Shown here in pieces: positions 16,804 to 25,095 of a stretch of DNA of 48,788 nucleotides. How positions within the stretch are numbered: position 1 is the first letter of the stretch; every line of letters starts with the position of its first letter. Source of the stretch: Chitinophagales bacterium (GTDB lineage Bacteria; Bacteroidota; Bacteroidia; Chitinophagales; JADIYW01); the NCBI GenBank assembly GCA_023957245.1, contig JAMLHJ010000016.1:1-48788 (forward strand), written 5' to 3'. Under the pieces are notes generated by a model, which worked only from the letters and a program-made list of their open reading frames with translations, ran no database searches and was not told the DNA's origin. Position numbers and translations under genes: made by a program.

Positions 16804-17877
16804 CTATTCCTCTTCTAGTATATTTCCCATCTGGAGGGCTTGAGTATAAGTATCCCATTTGTCGATAATCTTTTGGAATCCTTCTGGCAATGGTGCTTCA
16901 AAATATAATTTTTCACCGCTTACAGGATGCGTAAAACCTAGACTTTGAGCGTGTAAAGCTTGAGAAGGAATCTGCTTGAAGCAATTATCTACAAATTGTT
17001 TATACTTAGTAAATACAGTTCCATAAACAATTTTATCGCCGCCATAAGAATAATCATTAAACAATGGATGACCGATATGCTTCATGTGAACACGGATTTG
17101 ATGAGTCCTTCCAGTTTCAAGTTTACATTTCACTAGAGTCACATAACCATATCTTTTGATGACTTCATAATTTGTTGCAGCCCATTTGCCTGTCAAGCCA
17201 TCTACATCAACATAAAAATGCAATCTATCATGAGGATGCCTTGCAATATTGCCTTCTATACGACCAGAATCTTCATCAATATTTCCCCAAACTAAAGCAA
17301 TATAATATCTTTCAGTAGTACGTTCATAAAACTGTTTAGCCAAATTTTGTAAAGCAAATTCAGTTTTACCTACTACTAATATACCCGAAGTGTTTTTATC
17401 CAAACGATGAACAATTCCTGGGCGACTTTCTCCATTAATTTGAGGCCAGCTATCTTTTAAATACATTAAGCCATTCACTAAGGTTCCAGTATAATTGCCA
17501 TGTCCGGGATGCACGACCATACCAGCAGGTTTATTAATGACCAGTACATCATTGTCTTCATAGACAATATCCAAATTTAATTGCTCTGCAACAATATTAT
17601 ATTCTCTAGGAGGTCTATCTAATACAACTTGAATAATATCATTGGGTCTTACTTTGTAATTGGGCTTTACTGCTTGTCCATTGACTAATACACTACCCGC
17701 TTTAGTTGCATTTTGAATTTTACTACGGCTGACATTTAATAATTTACCCATCAAAAAGACATCAATCCTTACAGGTCCTTGACCTTTATCTGTAATAAAT
17801 TTGTAATGTTCAAAAAGCTCCTCGCCATTATCATCATCAGCAAATAAATCCTCTTCTATTTCTTCATAATCTGACAC
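16804..17877 (-). CDS. rluD: RluD-family 23S rRNA pseudouridine synthase
   Basis: The 357 residues comprise an acidic N-terminal tail, an S4 RNA-binding domain (about 35-95, with RIDVFLMGKLLNVSRSKIQ) and an RsuA/RluA catalytic domain. The catalytic Asp lies in HRLDKNTSG. Other family segments are NKPAGMVVHPGHGN, GRTHQIRVHMKHIGHPLFND and HAQSLGF. It should convert uridines in large-subunit rRNA to pseudouridine. The RluD assignment rests on the S4 domain and family likeness, and the exact site specificity is inferred. A TATTTTTG element (17883-17890, minus) lies just upstream of the start. Confidence 0.88.
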   Translation of the reverse strand: MSDYEEIEEDLFADDDNGEELFEHYKFITDKGQGPVRIDVFLMGKLLNVSRSKIQNATKAGSVLVNGQAVKPNYKVRPNDIIQVVLDRPPREYNIVAEQLNLDIVYEDNDVLVINKPAGMVVHPGHGNYTGTLVNGLMYLKDSWPQINGESRPGIVHRLDKNTSGILVVGKTEFALQNLAKQFYERTTERYYIALVWGNIDEDSGRIEGNIARHPHDRLHFYVDVDGLTGKWAATNYEVIKRYGYVTLVKCKLETGRTHQIRVHMKHIGHPLFNDYSYGGDKIVYGTVFTKYKQFVDNCFKQIPSQALHAQSLGFTHPVSGEKLYFEAPLPEGFQKIIDKWDTYTQALQMGNILEEE

Positions 17878-17971
17878 AAAAGCAAAAATACAGTCTTTAT
17901 CTTGAAAAATTAAGTCTATAATTTCTTAGAAAAATCTTTAATATTCAATTTTAGTTGATTAATTTGTTCCT

Positions 17972-18448
17972 ATGATTACTTCCTTGATTACTCAATACAC
18001 GCAAAAAGAGACAATTCATCTTTTACAGGACTTTGAAGTTCCAGTAGAAATTGTATTCAATTTTTTCTCAGAACATGAAAATATGGGGAAAATTTACCCT
18101 GCCGCCGTCAAGAGGATAAAGTTCGGTGAAGACCCTAGAGATGCGAATAGTAAAGGCTCAGTAAGAAGAATTATTGCATTCCCTCTTATCATTGAAGAAA
18201 CCATTACTCAATACGTTCCCAATCAATTGATTGAATATAAAATCACTAATGGATTTGGAATAAAAGATCATTTAGGAACAATGAATTTTTCACGATTATC
18301 TGACAATCAATGTCGATTGGATTATAGGATAGATGTTACGCCTTCATTGCCTATGACAGGATTTTTCATCAAAAATACCTTAGAAAAAATCATAGGAAGA
18401 GGAGTAAGAGAATCTGCTAGGCAATTAAAAATCAATCCTAGGTTTTAA
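17972..18448 (+). CDS. SRPBCC (START/polyketide-cyclase-like) protein
   Basis: The 158 residues fit the SRPBCC helix-grip fold. They include the opening strand and FNFFSEHENMGKIYP helix typical of polyketide_cyc2 proteins, a GSVRRIIAFPLIIEETITQY strand pair, NQLIEYKITNGFGIKDHLGT, and a long C-terminal helix. Such proteins bind hydrophobic ligands. There is no catalytic motif, signal peptide or operon context to narrow this down. It diverges from the pseudouridine synthase gene. Confidence 0.75.
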   Translation: MITSLITQYTQKETIHLLQDFEVPVEIVFNFFSEHENMGKIYPAAVKRIKFGEDPRDANSKGSVRRIIAFPLIIEETITQYVPNQLIEYKITNGFGIKDHLGTMNFSRLSDNQCRLDYRIDVTPSLPMTGFFIKNTLEKIIGRGVRESARQLKINPRF

Positions 18449-18586
18449 TTCTTCCGAAAAGATTTTCATTTCCCTTTAAATTCATTTTTTACCGATTTAC
18501 ATGTTCAAAAAGAAGTAAGCACCCATACATTTTCATAGTTTTTTAATATAGCATATTCAAAAACTACTATTCTTATTTCATTTTCT

Positions 18587-18594
18587 TATTTTTG
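18587..18594 (+). promoter_or_regulatory. -7 promoter element of ileS
   Basis: TATTTTTG matches TAnnTTTG, 35 bases before the ileS start codon. It would drive ileS-dksA-lspA. Confidence 0.5.
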
Positions 18595-18629
18595 CACATT
18601 CTTAATTTTTAGGAAACACCTAAGAGCGA

Positions 18630-21600
18630 ATGATTATGGCAAATTCAGGAAAATACTTTAGAGAATCCAAACAACTTTCCCCTTCTCATATAGAATCGGA
18701 GATACTACAGCTATGGAATCAACACCATACCTTTGAACAAAGTATCGCTATCCGTGGAGGCAAAGATAATTTTGTATTTTATGAAGGACCTCCATCTGCC
18801 AATGGTATGCCAGGTATTCATCACGTCATGGCAAGAACCATCAAAGACTTAGTTTGCCGATATAAGAGCTTAAAAGGTTTTCAAGTAGAACGCAAAGGAG
18901 GATGGGATACTCATGGATTGCCTATCGAATTACAAGTAGAAAAAAAACTGGGTATTACTAAGAAAGATATTGGAACAAAAATCTCTGTTGCTGACTACAA
19001 TAAAGAATGTAGAGAAGAGGTGATGAAGTTTAAAAATGTATGGGATGACCTTACCCAAAAAATGGGATATTGGGTGGACTTAAACAATCCTTATGTTACA
19101 TTTGAAAACAATTATATCGAGAGCATTTGGGCATTATTGAAAAAATTATACGATAAAGATTATTTGTATAAAGGTTTAAGAATCCAACCCTTCTCGCCTG
19201 CAGCAGGAACTGGGCTTAGTTCCCATGAGTTGAACATGCCTGGATGTTATAAAAATGTCAAAGATGTATCTGCAGTCGCTCAATTTAAAGTGATCAAAAA
19301 TGAGCATCCATTTTACAACACACTTTCAGAAAAGACAGAAGGAAAAGATTTCTATATTTTAGCATGGACGACTACGCCTTGGACTTTACCTTCTAACACA
19401 GCATTGGCAGTTGGCAATAAGATTAATTATCTTCTTGTACAAACCATCAATCCATATACACATACACCTATTTTTGTCATACTTGCCAAAGATTTATTGA
19501 GCAAATACTTAAAAGCTGAAAATGAAAATTTAGATTTTTCAACTTACAAAAATGATGGCAAAAACATTCCTTATCATATCATTTCAGAATTCAAAGGCAG
19601 TGATTTAGTAGGACTTAGATATGAACAACTATTGGCTTATGCTCAACCTGAAGAAGGAGATGCTTTCCGTGTTATATCTGGAGATTTTGTCACTACTGAA
19701 GATGGTACTGGTATTGTACATATTGCTCCTAGCTTCGGTGCAGATGACATGAGAGTAGCTCAAGAAAATGGCATAGGTGCATTGACATTAGTAGATAGAC
19801 AAGGAAAATTCATTGACCTTGTAACAGATTTTGCAGGTGAACCTGTCAAAGAAGCATATCTCAATGATGATGAAAAAGAACTAGCCAAACAGAAACAAGG
19901 AAGAGATAAATATCTTTCAGTAGATGAACGTATAGTAATCAAATTAAAAACTGAAAACAAATGTTTCAAATCTGAAAAATATGAACACTCCTATCCGCAT
20001 TGCTGGCGAACAGACAAACCGATATTATATTATCCATTAGATTCTTGGTTTATCAGAGTGACGGCTGCCAAAGAAAGAATGGTAGAATTAAATAAAACTA
20101 TCAATTGGAAACCAAAATCTACAGGAGATGGACGTTTTGGGCAATGGTTAGAAAATCTGGTTGATTGGAATTTATCACGTTCTAGATATTGGGGTACTCC
20201 ATTACCTATCTGGCGTACAGATGATGGTGATGAAGAAATCTGTATTGGCTCAATAGCTGAATTAAAAGCTGAAATTTCCAAAGCTCAAGCAGCTGGAGTA
20301 ATGGGTGATATTGATTTATCAGACGAAAATTTAGATTTACACAAACCATTTGTTGATGAAGTTATTCTTGTTTCTTCAACTGGCAAAGCCATGACAAGAG
20401 AATCAGATTTGATTGACGTGTGGTTTGACTCAGGAGCTATGCCTTATGCACAATGGCATTATCCATTTGAGAATGAAGATATTTTTAAGAAATCATTTCC
20501 AGCAGATTTTATTGCCGAAGGTGTGGATCAAACTAGAGGTTGGTTCTATACGCTACATGCTATCGCTGTAATGATTTATGATTCGGTAGCGTATAAAAAT
20601 GTCATGTCCAATGGTCTTGTTTTGGATAAGAATGGGAATAAAATGTCTAAACGACTTGGCAATGCTGTTGACCCATTCATTACTATTAATAAATATGGTG
20701 CAGATGCGACAAGATGGTATATGATATCCAATTCTCAACCTTGGGACAATCTAAAATTTGACATCGAAGGATTGGAAGAAGTTCAAAGAAAGTTATTTAG
20801 CACATTGCATAATACATACGCTTTTTTTGCTATCTATGCTAATCTGGACAGATTTGACCTCTCACAAAAAGAGATTCCCATCTCTCAAAGACCAGAGATT
20901 GACCGTTGGATAATATCTTGTTTACATACATTAATCCAAGAGGTAGAAGCTGCTTTTGATGATTATGAACCTACTAAAGCAGCTAGAGCTATTCAAGAGT
21001 TTGTCAATGACCAATTGAGTAATTGGTATGTCCGTTTAAGCAGAAGAAGATTTTGGAAAACAGAAGATCCTGAAGATAAGACAGCTGCATACCAAACCTT
21101 ACATTCCGTATTAAAAACTGTTGCACAGCTCATGTCTCCGATTGCACCATTCTATAGTGACTGGTTGTATAGAAGTCTAACTCAAGCACAAGATAATGAT
21201 GCGCTCTCTGTCCATTTGACAGATTTTCCAAGTTGTCAGACAGATTGGATAGATAAAGATTTAGAAACAAAAATGGAGATAGCCCAACAACTTTCTTCAT
21301 TAGTACTTTCCTTGCGTAAGAAAGAAAATATCAAAGTACGTCAGCCTCTTGCAAAAATATTGATTCCTATTCTTGACCCACAACAAGAAGAAATGGTATC
21401 TGCAGTTCAAAACTTAATCTTATCTGAGGTCAATGTCAAAAATATTGAGTTTGTAAAAGATGCAGCAGGTATTCTGTCCAAAAAAGTAAAACCCAATTTC
21501 AAATTATTAGGAAAAAAATTGGGCGGAAAGATGAAAGAAGCGTCAAATGCAATATTAGAAATGAGCTCAGCAGAAATCAATGCATTAGAAGTGCAAAAAT

Positions 21601-21998
21601 CTTTCAACTTACAACTTTCCGACATGAGCTATACTTTATTATTGGAAGAAGTAGAGATTTATACAGAAGATATTGCAGGATGGCTAGTGGCTAGTGATAA
21701 AGGTTGGACTGTTGCTTTAGATATTACACTTACTGAAGAATTGAAAAATGAAGGCTATGCAAGAGAATTAGTCAACAAAATTCAAACTCAGAGAAAAGAA
21801 AATGATTATCAAGTCAGTGATAGAATAGAAATTAGAATTTTAAATCATAATATTGCAGAAAAAGCATTAAATGCATATACTGACTATATTTGCAACGAAA
21901 CATTAGCAGATAGTCTATTATTTGTAAACCAATTGGATAGCAATAAAGTTTATGAATTAAATGACTTAGAAATAATTATGGAAATTAAAAAGAAATAG
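18630..21998 (+). CDS. ileS: isoleucyl-tRNA synthetase (long, eukaryote-like type)
   Basis: This class I synthetase of 1122 residues has a HIGH-equivalent HHVM (in GIHHVMAR, about 64-67), GGWDTHGLPIE, an editing domain with AWTTTPWTLPSN, and KMSKR at 671-675. It charges tRNA-Ile and hydrolyses mischarged valine. It is longer than the usual bacterial type (about 930-940), and I see no C-terminal zinc-finger cysteines. It therefore looks like the IleRS2/eukaryote-like type, which is known for low mupirocin sensitivity; that trait is an inference. An ATG two codons later (18636) is an equally good start. dksA follows after 2 bases. Confidence 0.96.
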   Translation: MIMANSGKYFRESKQLSPSHIESEILQLWNQHHTFEQSIAIRGGKDNFVFYEGPPSANGMPGIHHVMARTIKDLVCRYKSLKGFQVERKGGWDTHGLPIELQVEKKLGITKKDIGTKISVADYNKECREEVMKFKNVWDDLTQKMGYWVDLNNPYVTFENNYIESIWALLKKLYDKDYLYKGLRIQPFSPAAGTGLSSHELNMPGCYKNVKDVSAVAQFKVIKNEHPFYNTLSEKTEGKDFYILAWTTTPWTLPSNTALAVGNKINYLLVQTINPYTHTPIFVILAKDLLSKYLKAENENLDFSTYKNDGKNIPYHIISEFKGSDLVGLRYEQLLAYAQPEEGDAFRVISGDFVTTEDGTGIVHIAPSFGADDMRVAQENGIGALTLVDRQGKFIDLVTDFAGEPVKEAYLNDDEKELAKQKQGRDKYLSVDERIVIKLKTENKCFKSEKYEHSYPHCWRTDKPILYYPLDSWFIRVTAAKERMVELNKTINWKPKSTGDGRFGQWLENLVDWNLSRSRYWGTPLPIWRTDDGDEEICIGSIAELKAEISKAQAAGVMGDIDLSDENLDLHKPFVDEVILVSSTGKAMTRESDLIDVWFDSGAMPYAQWHYPFENEDIFKKSFPADFIAEGVDQTRGWFYTLHAIAVMIYDSVAYKNVMSNGLVLDKNGNKMSKRLGNAVDPFITINKYGADATRWYMISNSQPWDNLKFDIEGLEEVQRKLFSTLHNTYAFFAIYANLDRFDLSQKEIPISQRPEIDRWIISCLHTLIQEVEAAFDDYEPTKAARAIQEFVNDQLSNWYVRLSRRRFWKTEDPEDKTAAYQTLHSVLKTVAQLMSPIAPFYSDWLYRSLTQAQDNDALSVHLTDFPSCQTDWIDKDLETKMEIAQQLSSLVLSLRKKENIKVRQPLAKILIPILDPQQEEMVSAVQNLILSEVNVKNIEFVKDAAGILSKKVKPNFKLLGKKLGGKMKEASNAILEMSSAEINALEVQKSFNLQLSDMSYTLLLEEVEIYTEDIAGWLVASDKGWTVALDITLTEELKNEGYARELVNKIQTQRKENDYQVSDRIEIRILNHNIAEKALNAYTDYICNETLADSLLFVNQLDSNKVYELNDLEIIMEIKKK

Positions 21999-22000
21999 AC

Positions 22001-22366
22001 ATGAATGAGGAAGTAGTACGTTATAGTGATTCTGAATTAGCCGAATTCAAAGAATTAATTTTAGCAAAATTGGCTAAAGGTCAAGAAGAGCTCAGCTTCT
22101 ATCAAGAACAGATAAAAAATGCTGGGCAAGGAGAAAACAATTTCAACAACTTGGAAGATGGTTCTATTACACTTGAAAGAGAAAATATGAACCAAATCGC
22201 TTCAAGATTAATCAAGCACATGCAACATTTGGAAAATGCGCTTGCTAGAATTGAAAACAAAACTTATGGTATTTGTAGAGAAACTGGCAAATTGATTCCA
22301 AAAGAAAGATTGAGAGCTGTTCCTCATGCTACTTTAAGCATGGAAGCCAAAACCAAGCAGAAGTAG
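22001..22366 (+). CDS. DksA/TraR-family regulator lacking zinc-binding cysteines
   Basis: The 121 residues have the DksA coiled-coil layout (about 10-85). The C-terminal motif YGICRETGKLIPKERLRAVP is the TraR/DksA zinc-finger region. Only one of the four expected cysteines remains: the CxxC position reads CRET, and the second pair reads LSMEAK. Cys-poor DksA proteins elsewhere (e.g. DksA2) work without zinc on the RNA polymerase secondary channel, so activity is plausible. The fixed position between ileS and lspA, 2 bases after ileS and 8 before lspA, implies one operon. Confidence 0.88.
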   Translation: MNEEVVRYSDSELAEFKELILAKLAKGQEELSFYQEQIKNAGQGENNFNNLEDGSITLERENMNQIASRLIKHMQHLENALARIENKTYGICRETGKLIPKERLRAVPHATLSMEAKTKQK

Positions 22367-22374
22367 TACAACAA

Positions 22375-22989
22375 GTGAAAAATATTGGTTGGAAAGTCAC
22401 TATCATGATTCTATTGATTTTAATCGTAGATCAAATTGTGAAGTTTTGGATAAAGTTGAGCTACGCTTATGGCGATGGCTTTGACATATTTGGATGGCCA
22501 TGGGCAAAAATTCAATTTGTAGAAAACGAAGGAATGGCATTCGGATGGTTGATTGGAGGAGAAGCAGGTAAATTGTTATTGACAAGTTTTAGGATGCTGG
22601 CAGTTCCTGCTGGGATTTATTATATCTACTATCTCATCAAACAAAAATATCATCCAGGCTTGATTTTTTCCATCGGATTAATTGTAGCTGGAGCAATGGG
22701 TAACCTCATTGACAGTATATTTTATGGCGTCATATTCAATCATAGCTATGGGCAAATAGCACAACTTTTCCCACCTGGTGGAGGTTATAGCACTTGGCTT
22801 CACGGAAGAGTAGTCGATATGTTCTATTTCCCAATGCTAGAAACTACTTGGCCTAAATGGGTTCCGTTTTTTGGAGGAAAAGAATTGAGCTTCTTCCAAT
22901 ACATATTTAATGTTGCAGACTCATCTATTTCTATTGGAGTTGCAAGTATTATTATCTTCCAAAATAAATTCATCAAGAACCCAGAATAA
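22375..22989 (+). CDS. lspA: lipoprotein signal peptidase II
   Basis: This 204-residue membrane aspartyl protease has four helices. The first catalytic Asp lies in GAMGNLIDSIFYG and the second in FNVADSSISIG. Conserved VDQIVKFWIK and VENEGMAFGW segments are present. It cleaves prolipoprotein signal peptides after lipid attachment, and the DUF1573 lipoprotein in this window is a likely substrate. The start is a GTG at 22375; the first ATG (22405) would cut into helix one. An insertion of about 40 residues before the second Asp is usual in Bacteroidota. Confidence 0.96.
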   Translation: MKNIGWKVTIMILLILIVDQIVKFWIKLSYAYGDGFDIFGWPWAKIQFVENEGMAFGWLIGGEAGKLLLTSFRMLAVPAGIYYIYYLIKQKYHPGLIFSIGLIVAGAMGNLIDSIFYGVIFNHSYGQIAQLFPPGGGYSTWLHGRVVDMFYFPMLETTWPKWVPFFGGKELSFFQYIFNVADSSISIGVASIIIFQNKFIKNPE

Positions 22990-23084
22990 TAAATATTCTG
23001 TAAAGGTGATTATAAGTTCAAGGTCAGAAAGTTCGATCCTTGTATATATTTAACTCATTTCAAATATTTCTATAGTAGCTGAAA

Positions 23085-24482
23085 ATGTCTATCGAAATAG
23101 CTATCATAAAAAATTTAAGCCTCAAAAGAGGTAATCATATTTTACAAGAACCTATCTCATTCACATGGGAAAAAGGTCAGCAGTGGTGTATTACAGGTCC
23201 AACTGGTAGTGGGAAAACAACACTTTTAAAAATATTATCTGGACAATTATTTGCTCCTCATTCAGAAATATCATTCCCTCTACTTGAATCAATCAAGCAA
23301 GAATCGCCAACACCTATTTACATTTCGGAAATGATAGGTTTTGTCCCTCAAGAAATCAAAATCCCTTCAGGATATATTGAAGATTTATATTATCAACGAA
23401 GATTTCAAGCAACAGAACAAGATGATATTCCTTCTACCAAGGATATTTTAATGCGCTCTACTAATAACGATGAGCAAAAAATGCTGGAAATAGCAGATTT
23501 AATGGGATTGACTTCTATGCTTCAGCAACCATTTCTACAACTATCTAATGGACAGACTAGACGGTTGATGATTGCCATTGCACTTTCCAAATCTCCTCGA
23601 CTGCTGTTTTTAGATCATCCGTATATTGGATTAGATATTGATGCAAGAAAAGAATTAAATGAACAGATAAAAAATCTTATTCAGAAAGGTATTCATGTAC
23701 TTATAGTTGCACATTCCAATGAGATATCAACTTTGAGTTTCGTTACAAATATTTTAAAACTTGATTCTACTTTATCATACCAAAACAACATAGAAATTCC
23801 CAAAGAACTGATAGCACCGAAGAATTCAACTTCCAGTTCTGTCATAAAAATGACTCAAGTCAAAGTTCAATATGGAGAAAAAGTCATCTTTAAAATTCCT
23901 CATTGGGAAGTCAAAACAAATGAAAAATGGGTGATACAAGGCAAAAATGGTTCAGGGAAATCAACTCTTCTATCTCTCATCATGGCAGACCATCCTCAAG
24001 CATATTCCAATGACATCCAACTATTCAATATACAAAGAGGATCTGGCGAAAGTATCTGGGATATCAAAAAGAGAATTGGCTACTTTTCTCCAGAGCAACT
24101 CCGCTTTTTCGAGCCACATCAATCGACAGAGAAAGTCATAGCTTCAGGATGGAGCGACTTTATAGGTCATATACCATCATTAACACCTGAAAGAAAATCT
24201 TTAGTCAAGCCACTAGCTGAGTGGTTGAATATAGCATCACTCCTATCCCTAAAATTGGGGGAGCTGTCTTTTGGACAACAAAAAATGATTCTCATTGCCA
24301 GAGCGATGTTCAAAAATCCTGAATTACTAATACTTGACGAACCACTCCAAGGAATGGATATTGAGGCAAGAGATTTTTTCAAAGAGAAAATCAAGGAATT
24401 TTCTTCCAACAGAACCATTCTCTACGTGACTCATGATACAGATGAGATACCAGAAGGAGAATGGCAGAAACTCTTATTGTAA
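23085..24482 (+). CDS. tandem-ATPase ABC protein (ModF-like)
   Basis: The 465 residues contain two ABC ATPase domains and no membrane segment. Domain one (1-230) has Walker A GPTGSGKTT (38-46), signature LSNGQ (about 148) and a Walker B in which His178 replaces the catalytic Glu (LLFLDHP). Domain two (about 245-465) is complete: Walker A GKNGSGKST, signature LSFGQ, Walker B LLILDEP. The layout resembles E. coli ModF. With no permease alongside, the role is unknown; translation-linked or DNA-repair ABC proteins are alternatives. The domain asymmetry suggests one regulatory and one hydrolytic site. Confidence 0.8.
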   Translation: MSIEIAIIKNLSLKRGNHILQEPISFTWEKGQQWCITGPTGSGKTTLLKILSGQLFAPHSEISFPLLESIKQESPTPIYISEMIGFVPQEIKIPSGYIEDLYYQRRFQATEQDDIPSTKDILMRSTNNDEQKMLEIADLMGLTSMLQQPFLQLSNGQTRRLMIAIALSKSPRLLFLDHPYIGLDIDARKELNEQIKNLIQKGIHVLIVAHSNEISTLSFVTNILKLDSTLSYQNNIEIPKELIAPKNSTSSSVIKMTQVKVQYGEKVIFKIPHWEVKTNEKWVIQGKNGSGKSTLLSLIMADHPQAYSNDIQLFNIQRGSGESIWDIKKRIGYFSPEQLRFFEPHQSTEKVIASGWSDFIGHIPSLTPERKSLVKPLAEWLNIASLLSLKLGELSFGQQKMILIARAMFKNPELLILDEPLQGMDIEARDFFKEKIKEFSSNRTILYVTHDTDEIPEGEWQKLLL

Positions 24483-24540
24483 AAAAATTATTACTAATAA
24501 ATTTTATTATTCTCAATTCTGCAATTTCATTAAATTTTCA

Positions 24541-24548
24541 TATCTTTG
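24541..24548 (+). promoter_or_regulatory. -7 promoter element of rimP-nusA-infB
   Basis: TATCTTTG matches TAnnTTTG, 54 bases before the first possible rimP start. Transcription would begin near 24553, a few bases before a strong leader hairpin. Confidence 0.6.
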
Positions 24549-24560
24549 CAACGTCGAGAG

Positions 24561-24590
24561 ATAGGGGACCATTTTCAGTCCCCTATTTTG
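24561..24590 (+). promoter_or_regulatory. leader hairpin upstream of rimP
   Basis: ATAGGGGAC (24561-24569) and GTCCCCTAT (24578-24586) form a perfect 9-pair stem with an 8-base loop, followed by TTTTG. It fills most of the short leader and ends 13-22 bases before the rimP start. It resembles a terminator with a truncated T run, so attenuation, translational control or transcript protection are all possible. Confidence 0.7.
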
Positions 24591-24611
24591 TTAGACTTAT
24601 GAATGTTGATT

Positions 24612-25088
24612 ATGGAAAATTCAATTGCTTTAAAAGAAAAGATACAAGAAGCATTGCAATTGCGCTTTGAAGGCACCGACTTATTTGTCGTTGATATTCA
24701 AGTCAGTGCAACTGCTAGAATAAATATCTTTGTTGATGGCAAAGAAAATATTACAATACAACAATGTGCCGAAACATCAAGGTTTATTGAAGAATACTTA
24801 GAAAGCAATGGTTTAGTCGGAGAAAAATACTGGTTGGAGGTATCTTCTCCAGGTTTAGACGAACCATTTAAAGTCGTTCAACAATATGAAAAATGGCTTG
24901 AAAAACCTACAGAAATACTTTTGCTCTCTGGGATAAAAGAAATAGGAATTTTGAAAGGATTCGACAATGAAACGGTGAGTATTGAAATTCCAGAACAGAA
25001 AAAAAAGAAAGAAATTATTCCTGCAGAATTAAAAACATTTAATCGAGCAGATATTAAATACACAAGAAAACATTTCATATTCAAATAG
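24612..25088 (+). CDS. rimP: ribosome maturation factor RimP
   Basis: With the ATG at 24612 this is a 158-residue protein; an ATG three codons earlier (24603) is possible. The RimP core is clear: INIFVDGKENITIQQCAETS, followed by the signature YWLEVSSPGLDEPF. A C-terminal SH3-like domain (about 90-155) follows. It assists 30S subunit assembly. It heads the classic rimP-nusA-infB order, and nusA begins 7 bases after the stop. Confidence 0.94.
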   Translation: MENSIALKEKIQEALQLRFEGTDLFVVDIQVSATARINIFVDGKENITIQQCAETSRFIEEYLESNGLVGEKYWLEVSSPGLDEPFKVVQQYEKWLEKPTEILLLSGIKEIGILKGFDNETVSIEIPEQKKKKEIIPAELKTFNRADIKYTRKHFIFK

Positions 25089-25095
25089 TAAAACT

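Noticed and set aside
23020..23050. GTTCGATCC, which looks like a tRNA T loop
   Set aside because: The flanking bases do not form a T stem, and no acceptor or anticodon arms can be built.
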